The notes beneath the pieces were generated by a model. That model saw only the letters and a program-made list of their open reading frames with translations. It was not told the DNA's origin and did not search any database. The position numbers and the translations under genes are program-made. DNA of 64,000 bases from Favolaschia claudopus (Eukaryota; Basidiomycota; Agaricomycetes; Agaricales; Mycenaceae). The stretch's first letter is position 1. Each line of letters starts with the position of its first letter. Location of the stretch: assembly GCA_037176885.1 (NCBI GenBank), contig JAWWNJ010000181.1, positions 186,001 through 250,000 on the forward strand. The letters are read 5' to 3'. Positions 11,675 to 21,963 of this stretch are shown here, one piece after another.

Positions 11675-12191
11675 TGGTTGCGGACCGAACTTCAAGTCGC
11701 AGTCCCAATTTGGTAATTGATACTGTCACGTCAGGTTTCATTGAGACATCCTGGGATTGTGTAAATAGCATTGCAAGAAGGTAATCTACAAACGTACTGG
11801 AGCAAAACTTCGAAAAATCGGTTTTCTGTGTTTTGCACGGCAATTTCGCGCTTTTGATTGCGGATCACTCGGACCGGTGGCTGTGCAACAGCATCAATGT
11901 CGCCTGGCCATTGCCGATTTCTTGAGGGTCCGGAAGAAGGAGTCCGGGGTTGCAGAGGCAGAATGGCAGAGAAAGACCTGATTACCTGCCTCAAACTCGC
12001 GAGTTTAGTACACACAATTTTGGTTTTTCGCTGTTCAAATTTCGTGTTTTGTAACCCTAAGTTAGGAGTACCTCCGATTCCTCTGAAACAAAAATTTCAC
12101 CTATAAACCATACCCTAGTTCCTGCTAAATCTCGAATCCCGAAGGATTTTGAGCAAAATTGGGACTGGTCATGAAGTTTTGGCCGCAACCA
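11675..12191. mobile_element. 517-bp TA-flanked MITE (family B, complete)
   Basis: The element begins TGGTTGCGGACCGAACTTC and ends GAAGTTTTGGCCGCAACCA. TA flanks both sides (11673-11674, 12192-12193). An inverted copy spans 15002-15926 and a partial copy starts at 9356. No coding capacity is evident. Confidence 0.88.
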
Positions 12192-12193
12192 TA

Positions 12194-12700
12194 TTCCTGC
12201 CTTTGTGGTTTCTTCGAAAGTCGGGAGTAATTTCCTATTGATGCGAGCCCTTGGCTGAGAGTATTTCTTTATTGCACTTTCCCCTGATTGCGCCGCTGTA
12301 CAGTAGGCCACTTGTCTCTAAGGCTCTGTTTAACATCACGTATTGATGGCGTACCCGTGGGAGAGTAGGCACATTGCACAGCCATCCACTTTTCGGGAAC
12401 CTCAGACAAAAGGGGGGAGCGCTGAGCAAGCTCCCCCAATCAAGAATTTCCCACACATCGGCAATCGCCGCCTTCGTGCTGGCAGTGTGCTGGCGGATAC
12501 TCGGAGTCCTCGGACTCGGTTCTGCGATCACCAGAGATCCCCTACTCTGTTTACAGAGGTAGGGTTCTGTGAGGCTGAACTGTCACTTCTCCCCTCACTT
12601 GAACACATCAAAATTACGGCACTTACGGCTTCATCACTCCACAGATTGATTTTGTTGCTCCACATTATGTCACTATTTGCCCGCGGGCGGCAAGAGCAGA
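12194..12700. other. No recognised gene
   Basis: Unique-looking sequence between a family B MITE and the tandem element pair. Frames are short and resemble nothing I know. Confidence 0.4.
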
Positions 12701-12705
12701 TTTTG

Positions 12706-13623
12706 CGGTTTTCCGATCATACTACTGGGTCCCCGAAGGGGTAAAATCGCCGAAAAAGAAATCGGAAAGAGAGAGAAAGGGAGAGTTTCTAGAACTCAGT
12801 CTGGTGATTGCCCAGGCAGTTCAGAGAATGGTCTTGCTATTCAGATTCACCCCAATGCAGATATGTCCACAAATGATACTCATTGAATTCAAATTTAAAT
12901 ACACAATACTGTAATACAGAAAACAGACACAAGGACGAGGCAAAAAATGCGAAGGGGGCAATGGGAATCCATCCAGACTGAGAAATCTGAAATTCGGGGC
13001 GCTGGGATGTGTTCAGCGTAGCCTTATGCCATTAATTGGGCAAGCAAACTTAGCAAATGCACAGAAGATAGATTGGACACAATATTGCAGATATAAAACA
13101 TACTTGAGGACCATGAGAACTCTTCCCACACACTCATCCATTCCATGAGACCCCTCTATGTTGAATTCTGGCCAGAAAATGCGCTCGCAGCGGTGCCGAA
13201 GTCAGTACAATCATCAGCCCATTTTCGGGGCTGGAACGCCGCTAAAAGAGAAGATTTTTGAGGGAGAAGAAGGGGCCAGTTGATTTTGAGGTCTTGAGAA
13301 GTCGAAAACGCCAGAAAGCGTGCAGAGAAATAAGAGAAACGGGTGGATGGTGGAAGGAGAAGTTACGGCGGTTAAGTGTGACGTGACAATAACGTCACAC
13401 TTGACTTCCCCACCGCGTCATTTTCAACGGCGTCGACGATTGTCGTAAGAGTTTCCCGATTTTTGTTGGTAGGTTCATTCATAGTAGCGCTACACATGTC
13501 CAAGTATGTTCTGGGGGGGTTAGGGAGCTTGTGAGGAAAGAAAAAGTATCATCGGTCCTGGGTCCGAAGGTGGCTGTGCGACTTAACATGTCAAGTGGAC
13601 CCAGGTGATCCATCGGTTAACCG
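12706..13623. mobile_element. TIR element of about 0.92 kb, first of two tandem copies
   Basis: The left end CGGTTTTCCGATCATACTAC and the inverted right end CGGTTAACCGATGGATCACC pair as TIRs of about 27 bp that both run into TGGGTCC. The pair of copies is flanked by ATTTTG (12700-12705 and 14546-14551), suggesting a 6-bp TSD. A subterminal inverted repeat (AAGTGTGACGT / ACGTCACACTT) lies near 13374-13402. There is no transposase. Confidence 0.8.
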
Positions 13624-13629
13624 ATTTTG

Positions 13630-14545
13630 GTTTTCCGATCATACTACTGGGTCCCCGAAGGGGTAAAATCGCCGAAAAAGAAATCGGAAAGAGAGAGAAA
13701 GGGAGAGTTTCTAGAACTCAGTCTGGTGATTGCCCAGGCAGTTCAGAGAATGGTCTTGCTATTCAGATTCACCCCAATGCAGATATGTCCACAAATGATA
13801 CTCATTGAATTCAAATTTAAATACACAATACTGTAATACAGAAAACAGACACAAGGACGAGGCAAAAAATGCGAAGGGGGCAATGGGAATCCATCCAGAC
13901 TGAGAAATCTGAAATTCGGGGCGCTGGGATGTGTTCAGCGTAGCCTTATGCCATTAATTGGGCAAGCAAACTTAGCAAATGCACAGAAGATAGATTGGAC
14001 ACAATATTGCAGATATAAAACATACTTGAGGACCATGAGAACTCTTCCCACACACTCATCCATTCCATGAGACCCCTCTATGTTGAATTCTGGCCAGAAA
14101 ATGCGCTCGCAGCGGTGCCGAAGTCAGTACAATCATCAGCCCATTTTCGGGGCTGGAACGCCGCTAAAAGAGAAGATTTTTGAGGGAGAAGAAGGGGCCA
14201 GTTGATTTTGAGGTCTTGAGAAGTCGAAAACGCCAGAAAGCGTGCAGAGAAATAAGAGAAACGGGTGGATGGTGGAAGGAGAAGTTACGGCGGTTAAGTG
14301 TGACGTGACAATAACGTCACACTTGACTTCCCCACCGCGTCATTTTCAACGGCGTCGACGATTGTCGTAAGAGTTTCCCGATTTTTGTTGGTAGGTTCAT
14401 TCATAGTAGCGCTACACATGTCCAAGTATGTTCTGGGGGGGTTAGGGAGCTTGTGAGGAAAGAAAAAGTATCATCGGTCCTGGGTCCGAAGGTGGCTGTG
14501 CGACTTAACATGTCAAGTGGACCCAGGTGATCCATCGGTTAACCG
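13630..14545. mobile_element. Second tandem copy of the ~0.92-kb TIR element
   Basis: Direct repeat of the preceding copy at a 922-bp offset. I see no difference over the unit except at the junction, where two bases (CG) of the second left end are missing after the shared ATTTTG. The near-perfect identity means either a recent tandem event or an assembly duplication. Confidence 0.85.
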
Positions 14546-14550
14546 ATTTT

Positions 14551-15000
14551 GCTCCCTGTGATATCGTACAATGCCGGCTTTTCAGCCATTTTCAGAATTC
14601 CGCCTCTCAACCAGTTTATTTTATATGCCGCAAGATACGATGTATACGACCGACTACGCCTGCAGCTGGGATAACAGAGCCGCGTGCTAGCCGACGTTGA
14701 GCCGTCAATGCCGAGGTGATGATCAAAAGGGAACAACAACACGCCGCCCGCACCGGCCAATGAGAGCTGGTCGGCGCGCGAGCGTCGACCGAGCGAGCTT
14801 TGGCGGTCTTTTACACTAAAGATTTAAATCTCGCCTGCCAATGAGAGCTGGTCGACGCGCAAGCGTCGACCGAGCGAGCTTTGGCCGGCCCGCCTCAGTA
14901 CATATTAAAACCCAGTATCCAACCAGTAGTATCTCAGTCTGAATTGACAACTATCAGAGTAGGGGACCGGTGCTGGCACCGCTATCGATTAGCATCGTGT
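14551..15000. repeat. Gene-free spacer with a 49-bp direct repeat
   Basis: The segments 14756-14804 and 14837-14885 are direct repeats that differ at two positions (GGTCGGCGCGCGAGC versus GGTCGACGCGCAAGC). Nothing else is recognised. Confidence 0.7.
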
Positions 15001-15001
15001 A

Positions 15002-15926
15002 TGGTTGCGGCCAAAACTTCATGACCAGTCGCAATTTTGCTCAAAATCCTTCGGGATTCGAGATTTAGCAGGAACTAGGGTATGGTTTATAGGTGAAATC
15101 TTTATTTCAGAGGAATCGGAGGTACTCCTAACTTAGGGTTACAAAACGCGAAATTTGAACAGCGAAAAACCAAAATTAGAGCTTATTAGCAGCGACCTGA
15201 AAACATATTTCAGAGCCCCGAAATTTAGATTGAACCTGTAATTCACCTTCTTTAATCAAGCGAGAAATTGTGAACGCGGTGGGGCCGTTTGCCCACGTCC
15301 TAAATTGGCGCGTCTCTGGCTCCAGTGGCCCCGCCCCACATAAATACGCAATGGTCTCGGGGGGTGGATCTGTGCGTCATCGACCGCGTAGAAAGGTTTA
15401 TTGAAAAGCAAGACAACGCGACCTCGTTCTCCCCAAATATCCGTATATCGGAGACTCATCAAAAAGTGGAGCACCGACTCTAAGCGAAAATAGTTTAACG
15501 AATTATTTTCTTTGATTAGGAAGGTGGGTTTCTGGCGGCTGCTAATAAGCTCTATTGTGTGTACTAAACTCACGAATTTGAGGCAGCTAATCAAGTTTTT
15601 CTCTGCCATTCTGCCTCTGCAACTCCGAACCCCTTCTTCCGGACCCCACAGTGAAAGTGAAATCTCTTAACCAAGAAATCGGGAATGACCAGGCGACATT
15701 GATGCTGCTGCACAGCCACCGGTCCGAGTGATCCGCAATCAAAAGCGCGAAATTGCCGTGCAAAACACGGAAACCCAATTTTTCGAAGTTTTGCTCCAGT
15801 CCGTTTGTAGTTTACCTTCTGGCAATGCTATTTACACAGTCCCAGGATGTCTCGATGAAAACTGACGTGACAGTATCAATTACCAAATTGGGACTGCGAC
15901 TTGTCACGAAGTTCGGTCCGCAACCA
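15002..15926. mobile_element. Family B MITE, inverted copy, carrying a nested MITE
   Basis: It begins TGGTTGCGGCCAAAACTTC and ends GTTCGGTCCGCAACCA, with TA on both sides (15000-15001, 15927-15928). Outside the nested insertion it matches the reverse complement of 11675-12191, although the interiors have diverged. Confidence 0.88.
15179..15552. mobile_element. 374-bp TA-flanked MITE (family C) nested in family B
   Basis: The TIRs are GAGCTTATTAGCAGC and its complement GCTGCTAATAAGCTC, with TA flanks at 15177-15178 and 15553-15554. The uninterrupted copy at 11675-12191 reads straight through this site (CCAAAATTGTGTG on one strand), which confirms the insertion point. Confidence 0.9.
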
Positions 15927-15972
15927 TACAGTATGCCTTGGGCAAATACAGAATGATTTATCGCATGTACGG

Positions 15973-17070
15973 CTAGAGCAAAATAGCGAGGTTGATTTCG
16001 TAGTCGGTGTAGTTTCGTGCAGTGTATTTCCCTGCCTTAGCTAGCTGGCAGTGCTCCAGGGTGGTTACGGGACTCCATCCTTTCTTGTCCGCGTTTGCGA
16101 GGAGCCGATGCAGGGCAGGAATTGAGATTGGATTCTGGCCGATGAAGCTAAACAATTCCCTCCACTCAGCCAGCCGCGCCTGTGCACGCTGAACAGAATC
16201 TTCAAGGTCGAGGTTCTATTTAATTTGATTTGTTCAAGGATGGACACTAAACATAACGCACGGAAAACAGACCTTGAATTTCAGTGTGTTCATCTTCTCT
16301 TTCACCGCCGCAACTTTGCCGCGAAGCTGATCCGCGTTCAGGTCATCATGGTTTCCAATGTGCTCAAACGAGTGAGTCGCCCGTTCCCGAATGATCTTCA
16401 CATCAAGTGTCAAGCGAGAACACTTGGCGCACGGCTGAATGCCCTCAAGCGTGACTGTTCCCCCGAGGCATTGAGGGGAACGAGCTTTGGGTATACCAGA
16501 AATAATCATCAAGTCGTAGGGAGCACAATTTTTAGCATTTGATGCATGTAACTGAAATGGATAGGTGGTATAGAATGTATCGGCATCCCACTCAATGGGT
16601 ATGCCGGGGCACGGTACGGCCCAACGCGATGGATCACGGGGCGGCTGAGGTACAGAATGCGGTGGGCGGGGAACAAGACCAGAAGGAGCCGCGGGAGTAA
16701 TGGATGTCGATGCCGGGACTGCGCCAACTTGTTGTGATGATGTACCTTGTTTCGGTATGAGACATGGATTACAGAGCATACAGCAACGATACTGACCTAT
16801 ACAACTCGACAGATGAGCAAGAAGAGTGCCGTGGTTAGCGCCAGCTTTCAAAGTCCTTCCACATTTCGGGCAAGGCGGTGGTATGTACGCATTGTATGGG
16901 ACAGAAGCCGAAGAAGTAGTTCCCAAGTGCAGGTGTGATGGGTGGGATTGAGAAGTCTCGTTATTGAACAGACGCGAACGGTAGTGCGAAGTACGGGCTC
17001 CATTTATACAGGTCGAAGGATTGTTATTGACACTATTTACACCAAGATCGGCGTCATGTCTTTGGCTCAC
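15973..17070 (-). CDS. Zinc-finger / coiled-coil protein of a basidiomycete multicopy type
   Basis: Two exons: 17070-16273 and 16215-15973, joined by a 57-bp GT-AG intron (16272-16216). The N-terminal half has a Cys/His cluster (CPKCGRTLKAG, then LLAHLSSC and CCMLCNPC, residues about 70-105) and a Pro-rich linker. A helical region (DQLRGKVAAVKEKMNTLKFK, continuing into exon 2) looks like a coiled coil. The C-terminus reads IPALHRLLANADKKGWSP and ARNYTDYEINLAILL before a TAG stop. I remember this C-terminal pattern from numerous basidiomycete hypothetical proteins, many of them repeat-associated, but know of no established function. The frame stops where relatives usually continue, so this copy may be truncated; a family B MITE ends 47 bp downstream. 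Confidence 0.6.
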
Positions 17071-18258
17071 GATGGGCGGTGGATGGAAGTGGGCACGGGC
17101 AAGGTATTGTGGAGGAAGCTCAGCTCAAGTTCTGGTGGCCGAACGCGCTTTACAGCGCTCAACGCGTGCTTGACGCGTGCGGTCAAGAGAGTGTACGTTG
17201 TCTCAATCAATAAACAAACAATAATATTTTGCCCCCCTTTTGATGCACGTGCTGTTGATAGTGGGTCAGATCTCCGGATCTGACACCTCTTGAGTATGCC
17301 GGTGGTTACCTCGGCTAAGCTAAGCGGGGGTCACCAGCAAGGTACTTAACCAGAGCGAGCTGGTTACCTTAAGTATGACGATTGTACAGACTGGTGATCG
17401 GCCGAACGGGCCAGTTCTTCCGACTGCACTGCTTCGTACCTAAACGAGTAATGCCGTTGGCGTGTGAACGACAATCTCCTGTATTCTCTTCCACCTTCGA
17501 CTTCTTCTTGTCTCGCTACGCGTACGCGACAGTTCGTACGAGGGTGAATCCTTACACTTCTGGGCACTCCTTCCGGCAGTCTATACTGTGTTCTCCACTC
17601 CTTGCCCCCCGCTCACTACAAATCACTGTCACTATTACCGGCCTCGCAGATCAACGCCGTCTCGCGTACACCGGGTCTCGGACGGTCCCGTGTGTCGCCT
17701 CTGGTGCTTTTCTTTCTCTCCCTTTTGTCTGGACAAGTTCCGAAGCACCATCCAAGCCTCCTCACATTCCGACTCCATACACTCCTCCCAATGCTCCCCA
17801 GACACCTCTCATGCGAAAGGCGGCTCGCCTGATGTCCCTCACACCGCCAAAATTCGATATAGCAGCCAACAGTCCTGTCCATGACCGCAGCATGCTCTCC
17901 TTTCTCCTCAACTCTGATGATCTGGCTCCAATTTTGACTCAAACTGTTTCCACGCCCAAAGCGCCGTCTCTGTCTGCAGTAGATGGACTTGGTCCTTCTC
18001 CTGGGCGCCTCCAGTATTCGCTTGACGCGCTTGAGGCCGATTCGGCACTCAACTCGGTTAAAAATTCGCGAGAAAGAGCAGGGGGACAAGGGTACTTCAC
18101 AAACATATCAGAGACATTTCCGGTCCTTTCAGGCGTGGTGGGATGCGTCGGAAAAGGCAAAAGCGGCTCTGAATACGAGGGTTGCTGCGCTTCCCGCTAT
18201 GCCCATCACGGTAGCGAAGGTCGCGATGTTTTTGGAGTACGAAAGCACTCGTGAAAAG

Positions 18259-19781
18259 GTATGTGATTATTTTAGCTCATTCATTCATTTCTGTCTGCAC
18301 CGGCATTCTAAAAAAATATATAGGGCCGTTTTTATCTTTTCCGACCTCTGGGCTGGACTAACTAACTAACGTAAGCACTATATACGGCAATATGTTCTCA
18401 CGGTTAAGTCGCCGGACTGCGTTGATCTGAAGTTCATCCCACAAATAAATTTATTGAAGGGCCAGTTACTGTTCTATTGTCTGGAGAAGAGTATCCAGAC
18501 CCGACTGGATGCTTACATCCTTCTTTAGAAGGCAAAACATGGCAACAGGTAACAGGTTTATTTGGTTAGCTCCGTCTACATAAGACTCCGGTAAATAAGT
18601 ATAAACTAATATACCGCGCTAACTCGTCGTGAAGAAATGGTAATGAGAAATGCGTAATCTGGCACACAAAGTTCCATTAAAAAATTCCATCGATAAGCTC
18701 TTTCCCGTCCTGCAAAGCTAAGACGGTGAAGCCTTCTTCCGAGTCCGATTGAACATCCCGCGAAGTTTCGGCAGAGCGATATCTGCGTCACGGAGTGGTC
18801 GGGGGCGGGAATGGGCAGTGGAGGAAGGTATCTCCGATGCTTGCATGATCGGCAAGGGTGGTTCTGTTGCACTTGGAAGGGGAGGAATGGGTGCGTCTGA
18901 CACGGTGGACTGCAGTGGCTGCGCCACGGGAGCGGGCTCGTCACCGATGATGTCAATGGTGGCGTCGCCTAACTCGGGGATCGGGTGCGCAGCAGTCGAG
19001 GGAGGTTTGTGCTGGGTGAGGAATGAGGGCAGCATTGGCGGTGAATTGTTCTGTAACTTCAGCAGTGCAGCGATGTTGTGGGCCTCCTCAAGCATGAGAG
19101 CTGACAGCTCATTGAACTGCTGTCGTAGTGAGAGCACTTCACGCCAGAGCTTTACTTCGCTGGAAATCGCTGCAGGGCAGGACGACGGGGGGCGGCGTAT
19201 GTACGTCGTTTGCGAGCCAACCTAAACCTCGCACAAGCCGATCTGTCGTTCCGGTCAGGAAAGTGAGAAGGCACCCAAGGTCGTTCCGAATGATAATGAG
19301 AGCGTCGCGGGAATGATGGAGAGACGGAATCCATGTCGGCGTGCGGTGGTGTCGACCAGATATTTTGACAGCGCAAGACTCGAGTCACTCAAGGTGAAGG
19401 AGGATGGTGTTGGTGTTGGTGACGGTGATTTCTGCACCAACGAGTAGCCGATGCGTAAATCTCACCACGAGCAAATCCTCACCGTTGGACGGTGGTGGTG
19501 GTGGTGTAAAGCCGAAAGAGTCTACATCAGGTTGACAGCTCCACCAAACAAAGCCACATTGAGACTGACTACACAGGAGTAGCACTATATCCTCTGAAAA
19601 GCTACATGTAGAGCTCAAACACAGTGATTCTCACTCAAATAGACTACCAGAAGCTCATTCCCGCCCACAAACTTGGGGGTCAATTTTTTTTTTTTCCGGC
19701 CTGACGGCCGGACTAACTAACTAGCCCTTAGTCGCCGGTTGGATTGCCGGTGCCCCCTTGATCTCTCTATCAATATTTTAG
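18259..19781. other. Insertion-swollen intron of the Crypton-like gene
   Basis: A normal donor (AAAAG|GTATGTG, 18259) and acceptor (CAATATTTTAG, ending at 19781) join in phase to give STREK then KKRGAGT, so the 1.5 kb between them is an intron grown by insertion. A segment GGACTAACTAACTA occurs near both edges (18354 and 19712) and again at 39117 with GGCCCTA, suggesting the terminus of a repeat family. Confidence 0.65.
18718..19226 (-). CDS. Hypothetical coiled-coil / Pro-rich protein fragment inside the intron
   Basis: The frame stays open upstream of the Met at 19137 (VKLWREVLSLRQQFNELSAL, heptad-like, then a Pro/Ala/Ser-rich tail ending TRKKASPS). I do not recognise it. It lies inside the inserted DNA, so it is probably part of a mobile element; it could also be chance coding. 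Confidence 0.3.
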
Positions 19782-20065
19782 AAGAAGCGCGGGGCTGGCA
19801 CAATCGCTGGCTCGAGCGTTGGACGCTCGCAGATTTCTGGAGTCATTACGGCTCTGGAATCATATCGCTTCAATTCACAGCATCTCTACAAAGACTGCGC
19901 TGAAGCGCAGATCTCGTTGCGAAGTGATTCGCGCATCCGGCAATTCGAATCAGCTGCCAAACACGACAAACCGAAGCGCGTAGAGAAGGCACAAATTACC
20001 AAAGCGGCTGGTGGAGTTTATGTAGTATAGTAGTTACCGCGGGCAGTGTTGGAATTAAGGGTTAA

Positions 20066-20149
20066 CCCTTAAGTTAAGTTAAGCCTTAATTTGCCCTTAA
20101 GTTCGGGTCTTAGCTTCAATTGTCGACGGACTTAAGCCTTAATTAAGGG
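20066..20149. mobile_element. 84-bp AT-rich foldback flanked by TTAA
   Basis: The left end CCCTTAAGTTAAG and the right end CTTAATTAAGGG are inverted repeats flanked by TTAA at 20062-20065 and 20150-20153, reminiscent of piggyBac-type target sites. A similar TTAACCCTTA/TAAGGGTTAA segment lies at 38961-38995. It is short and of low complexity, so this could be chance. Confidence 0.4.
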
Positions 20150-20153
20150 TTAA

Positions 20154-21450
20154 TGATCGATTATGTAACACTCTTTTCGCCATTATCTCACTAGTTGAAC
20201 CAACTTGAAGCTGACAATAGCTGAGAAGGCTCCAAAGAGCCTTTTGTTTTGCAGGGAAACATCTGAAAAAACATTGTAAATGTACAAAACAGTCTCAATT
20301 TATTTGATGTTCCTTGGATGAAATTTTAGCGATGAATTATTTCTAAGTCCAGTGCGTGAATGAAGGTCCCCGGGAAGTTTCAAGGGATCTGAGAGGCAAA
20401 GACTTGCATTTGGTTCACTTGGAGGTGGTCCTTATGGCGGTCACATTGTACATTTAATATTCGCGCACAAAATTGTATGCGCGCACACAAATATTGCTGC
20501 GCACGCGCAAAAGCCGGAGGCGATTTCCTTTTTGGGTGGGGTTTGACAGCTGCCAGCCTGCCCATCGGCAGCATCGAGTCCCGCCCCCGCCCCGGACGTT
20601 AGCCGCCGTTGAGCTATACCTTTGGGAGTAGAATAAGTAGATATAAATGCTCGGTAAATTGCAAGTGAATTGAGAGAATCTGAGACAGAATGCAAGCTGC
20701 CGCGATCATGTGACTCCGCCATGCCCGCTGTGGGTTTCATCCCTCCAGTCGAAATCAGGCGGGACGTGCGTTGACGCCAACGCCCGACACCCGCTAGCTA
20801 CGCGTCGGGGCGTCGGGATCATCAAACGTCATCGTGTCATAAGTCTTGACACGTGTTAGGTGAGAGGTCACGATCAGTGACGTAGAGCATCACATCACCG
20901 GCATTTTATCACCGATCGGCAAAGCCCGTGGCGGTTTTTTTAGATCTAGGTACTGTAAACAGCATCTTTTGATCAGCTCCTGGATGTGAATTCGGCTTGA
21001 CAGTGCATATAACGACTCGGAAAGAGTACCCGAGAGGAGATACGTCGCTCTGCAGCACAACTGCAGCAGGAAACAGGCCTGAGCCAGGCAACACGTATGC
21101 AGCACGTGATGAAACTTCTGACAGATTATGTAATAAGAACGCACTCCGGTCGGACCCCCGCGGTAAGTAACAGACTCTATATCTGTCGAGGTACGAGACA
21201 CAAGATACTAGAGCGTCTGTCTACGAGAGACTAGAGTTTATGTAGCTCGCATCATCTGTACTTGATGGCCGTATGTAGCTCACGTGATATATACGTGCTT
21301 CTTCCCGGATTCCATCCACCTCGAGTGCCTCGCCGTCCTTCGCGCGCCTCTCCCCGCTCTTTTCCTTGTTCGAGCCGACTCGGCTTTTTTTTGGGCTCAA
21401 CAGTGTTCCTAGGCATTCTATGTGGTATATGGAGACTTAATAACAATTTT
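20154..21450. other. Unassigned sequence within the second swollen Crypton intron
   Basis: There is no gene I recognise. A TATAAATG at 20640-20650 and a run of CACGTG/ACGTG motifs (20850-21290) are present. The phrase GAGTTTATGTAG occurs at 20014 and 21233, near the edges of this stretch, and might mark an inserted unit. Confidence 0.35.
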
Positions 21451-21463
21451 CAGATACCTATAC

Positions 21464-21963
21464 TAGGGCATTGTTTTTTGATCCAGTTTGTAAACCGGTT
21501 TAAAAACTGGTTTTTTTGAACGCTCGGCCAGTTTCATTGGTTTTTAATTCTTCTAGCTGACGTAAGGTGAGAGAAACTCTGCTCATTTTGAGGAAGTAAA
21601 GGAGACTAACCGGGTGATGATATTCAAGGGGGGAGATCATACTCTTCCTATCGCTAATTCATGCACCCATTTGCTCATAGATCGTCTGCAAGAATTAATA
21701 TTCGGGGGGTAGATGGTTTCCTAATTTGGAACAATACGGTAGCCTGCTCTGAATTGACAGTGAAAGCCTTCGAATTCATGGTAGAGTGTTCGTAGAGTGT
21801 TAATTGAGGAGCCCTAGGAGATTTTGGCGAAAATTCGCGTTGAAAACCTTGATTTTGCGAAATTTTAGGGTTCGGTTTATAAACAGGTTTATAAACGGCC
21901 TGTTTGGAAACCGAATTTAAAAAACCGTTTATTAATGGTCCGGGAATTAAAAACAAGGCCCTA
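21464..21963. mobile_element. 500-bp hAT-type MITE with 8-bp TSD in the Crypton-like coding region
   Basis: The ends TAGGGCATTGTTTTT and AAAAACAAGGCCCTA are inverted repeats of the hAT type. The 8-bp duplication ACCTATAC flanks it (21456-21463, 21964-21971). Removing the element and one duplicate restores codons for TYTVAELRKC, so the insertion hit an exon of the recombinase gene. Confidence 0.9.

Noticed and set aside
12706..14545. Pair of LTRs of a retrotransposon
   Set aside because: The two copies are directly adjacent with no interior and end in TIRs instead of TG...CA, so a tandem DNA element fits better.
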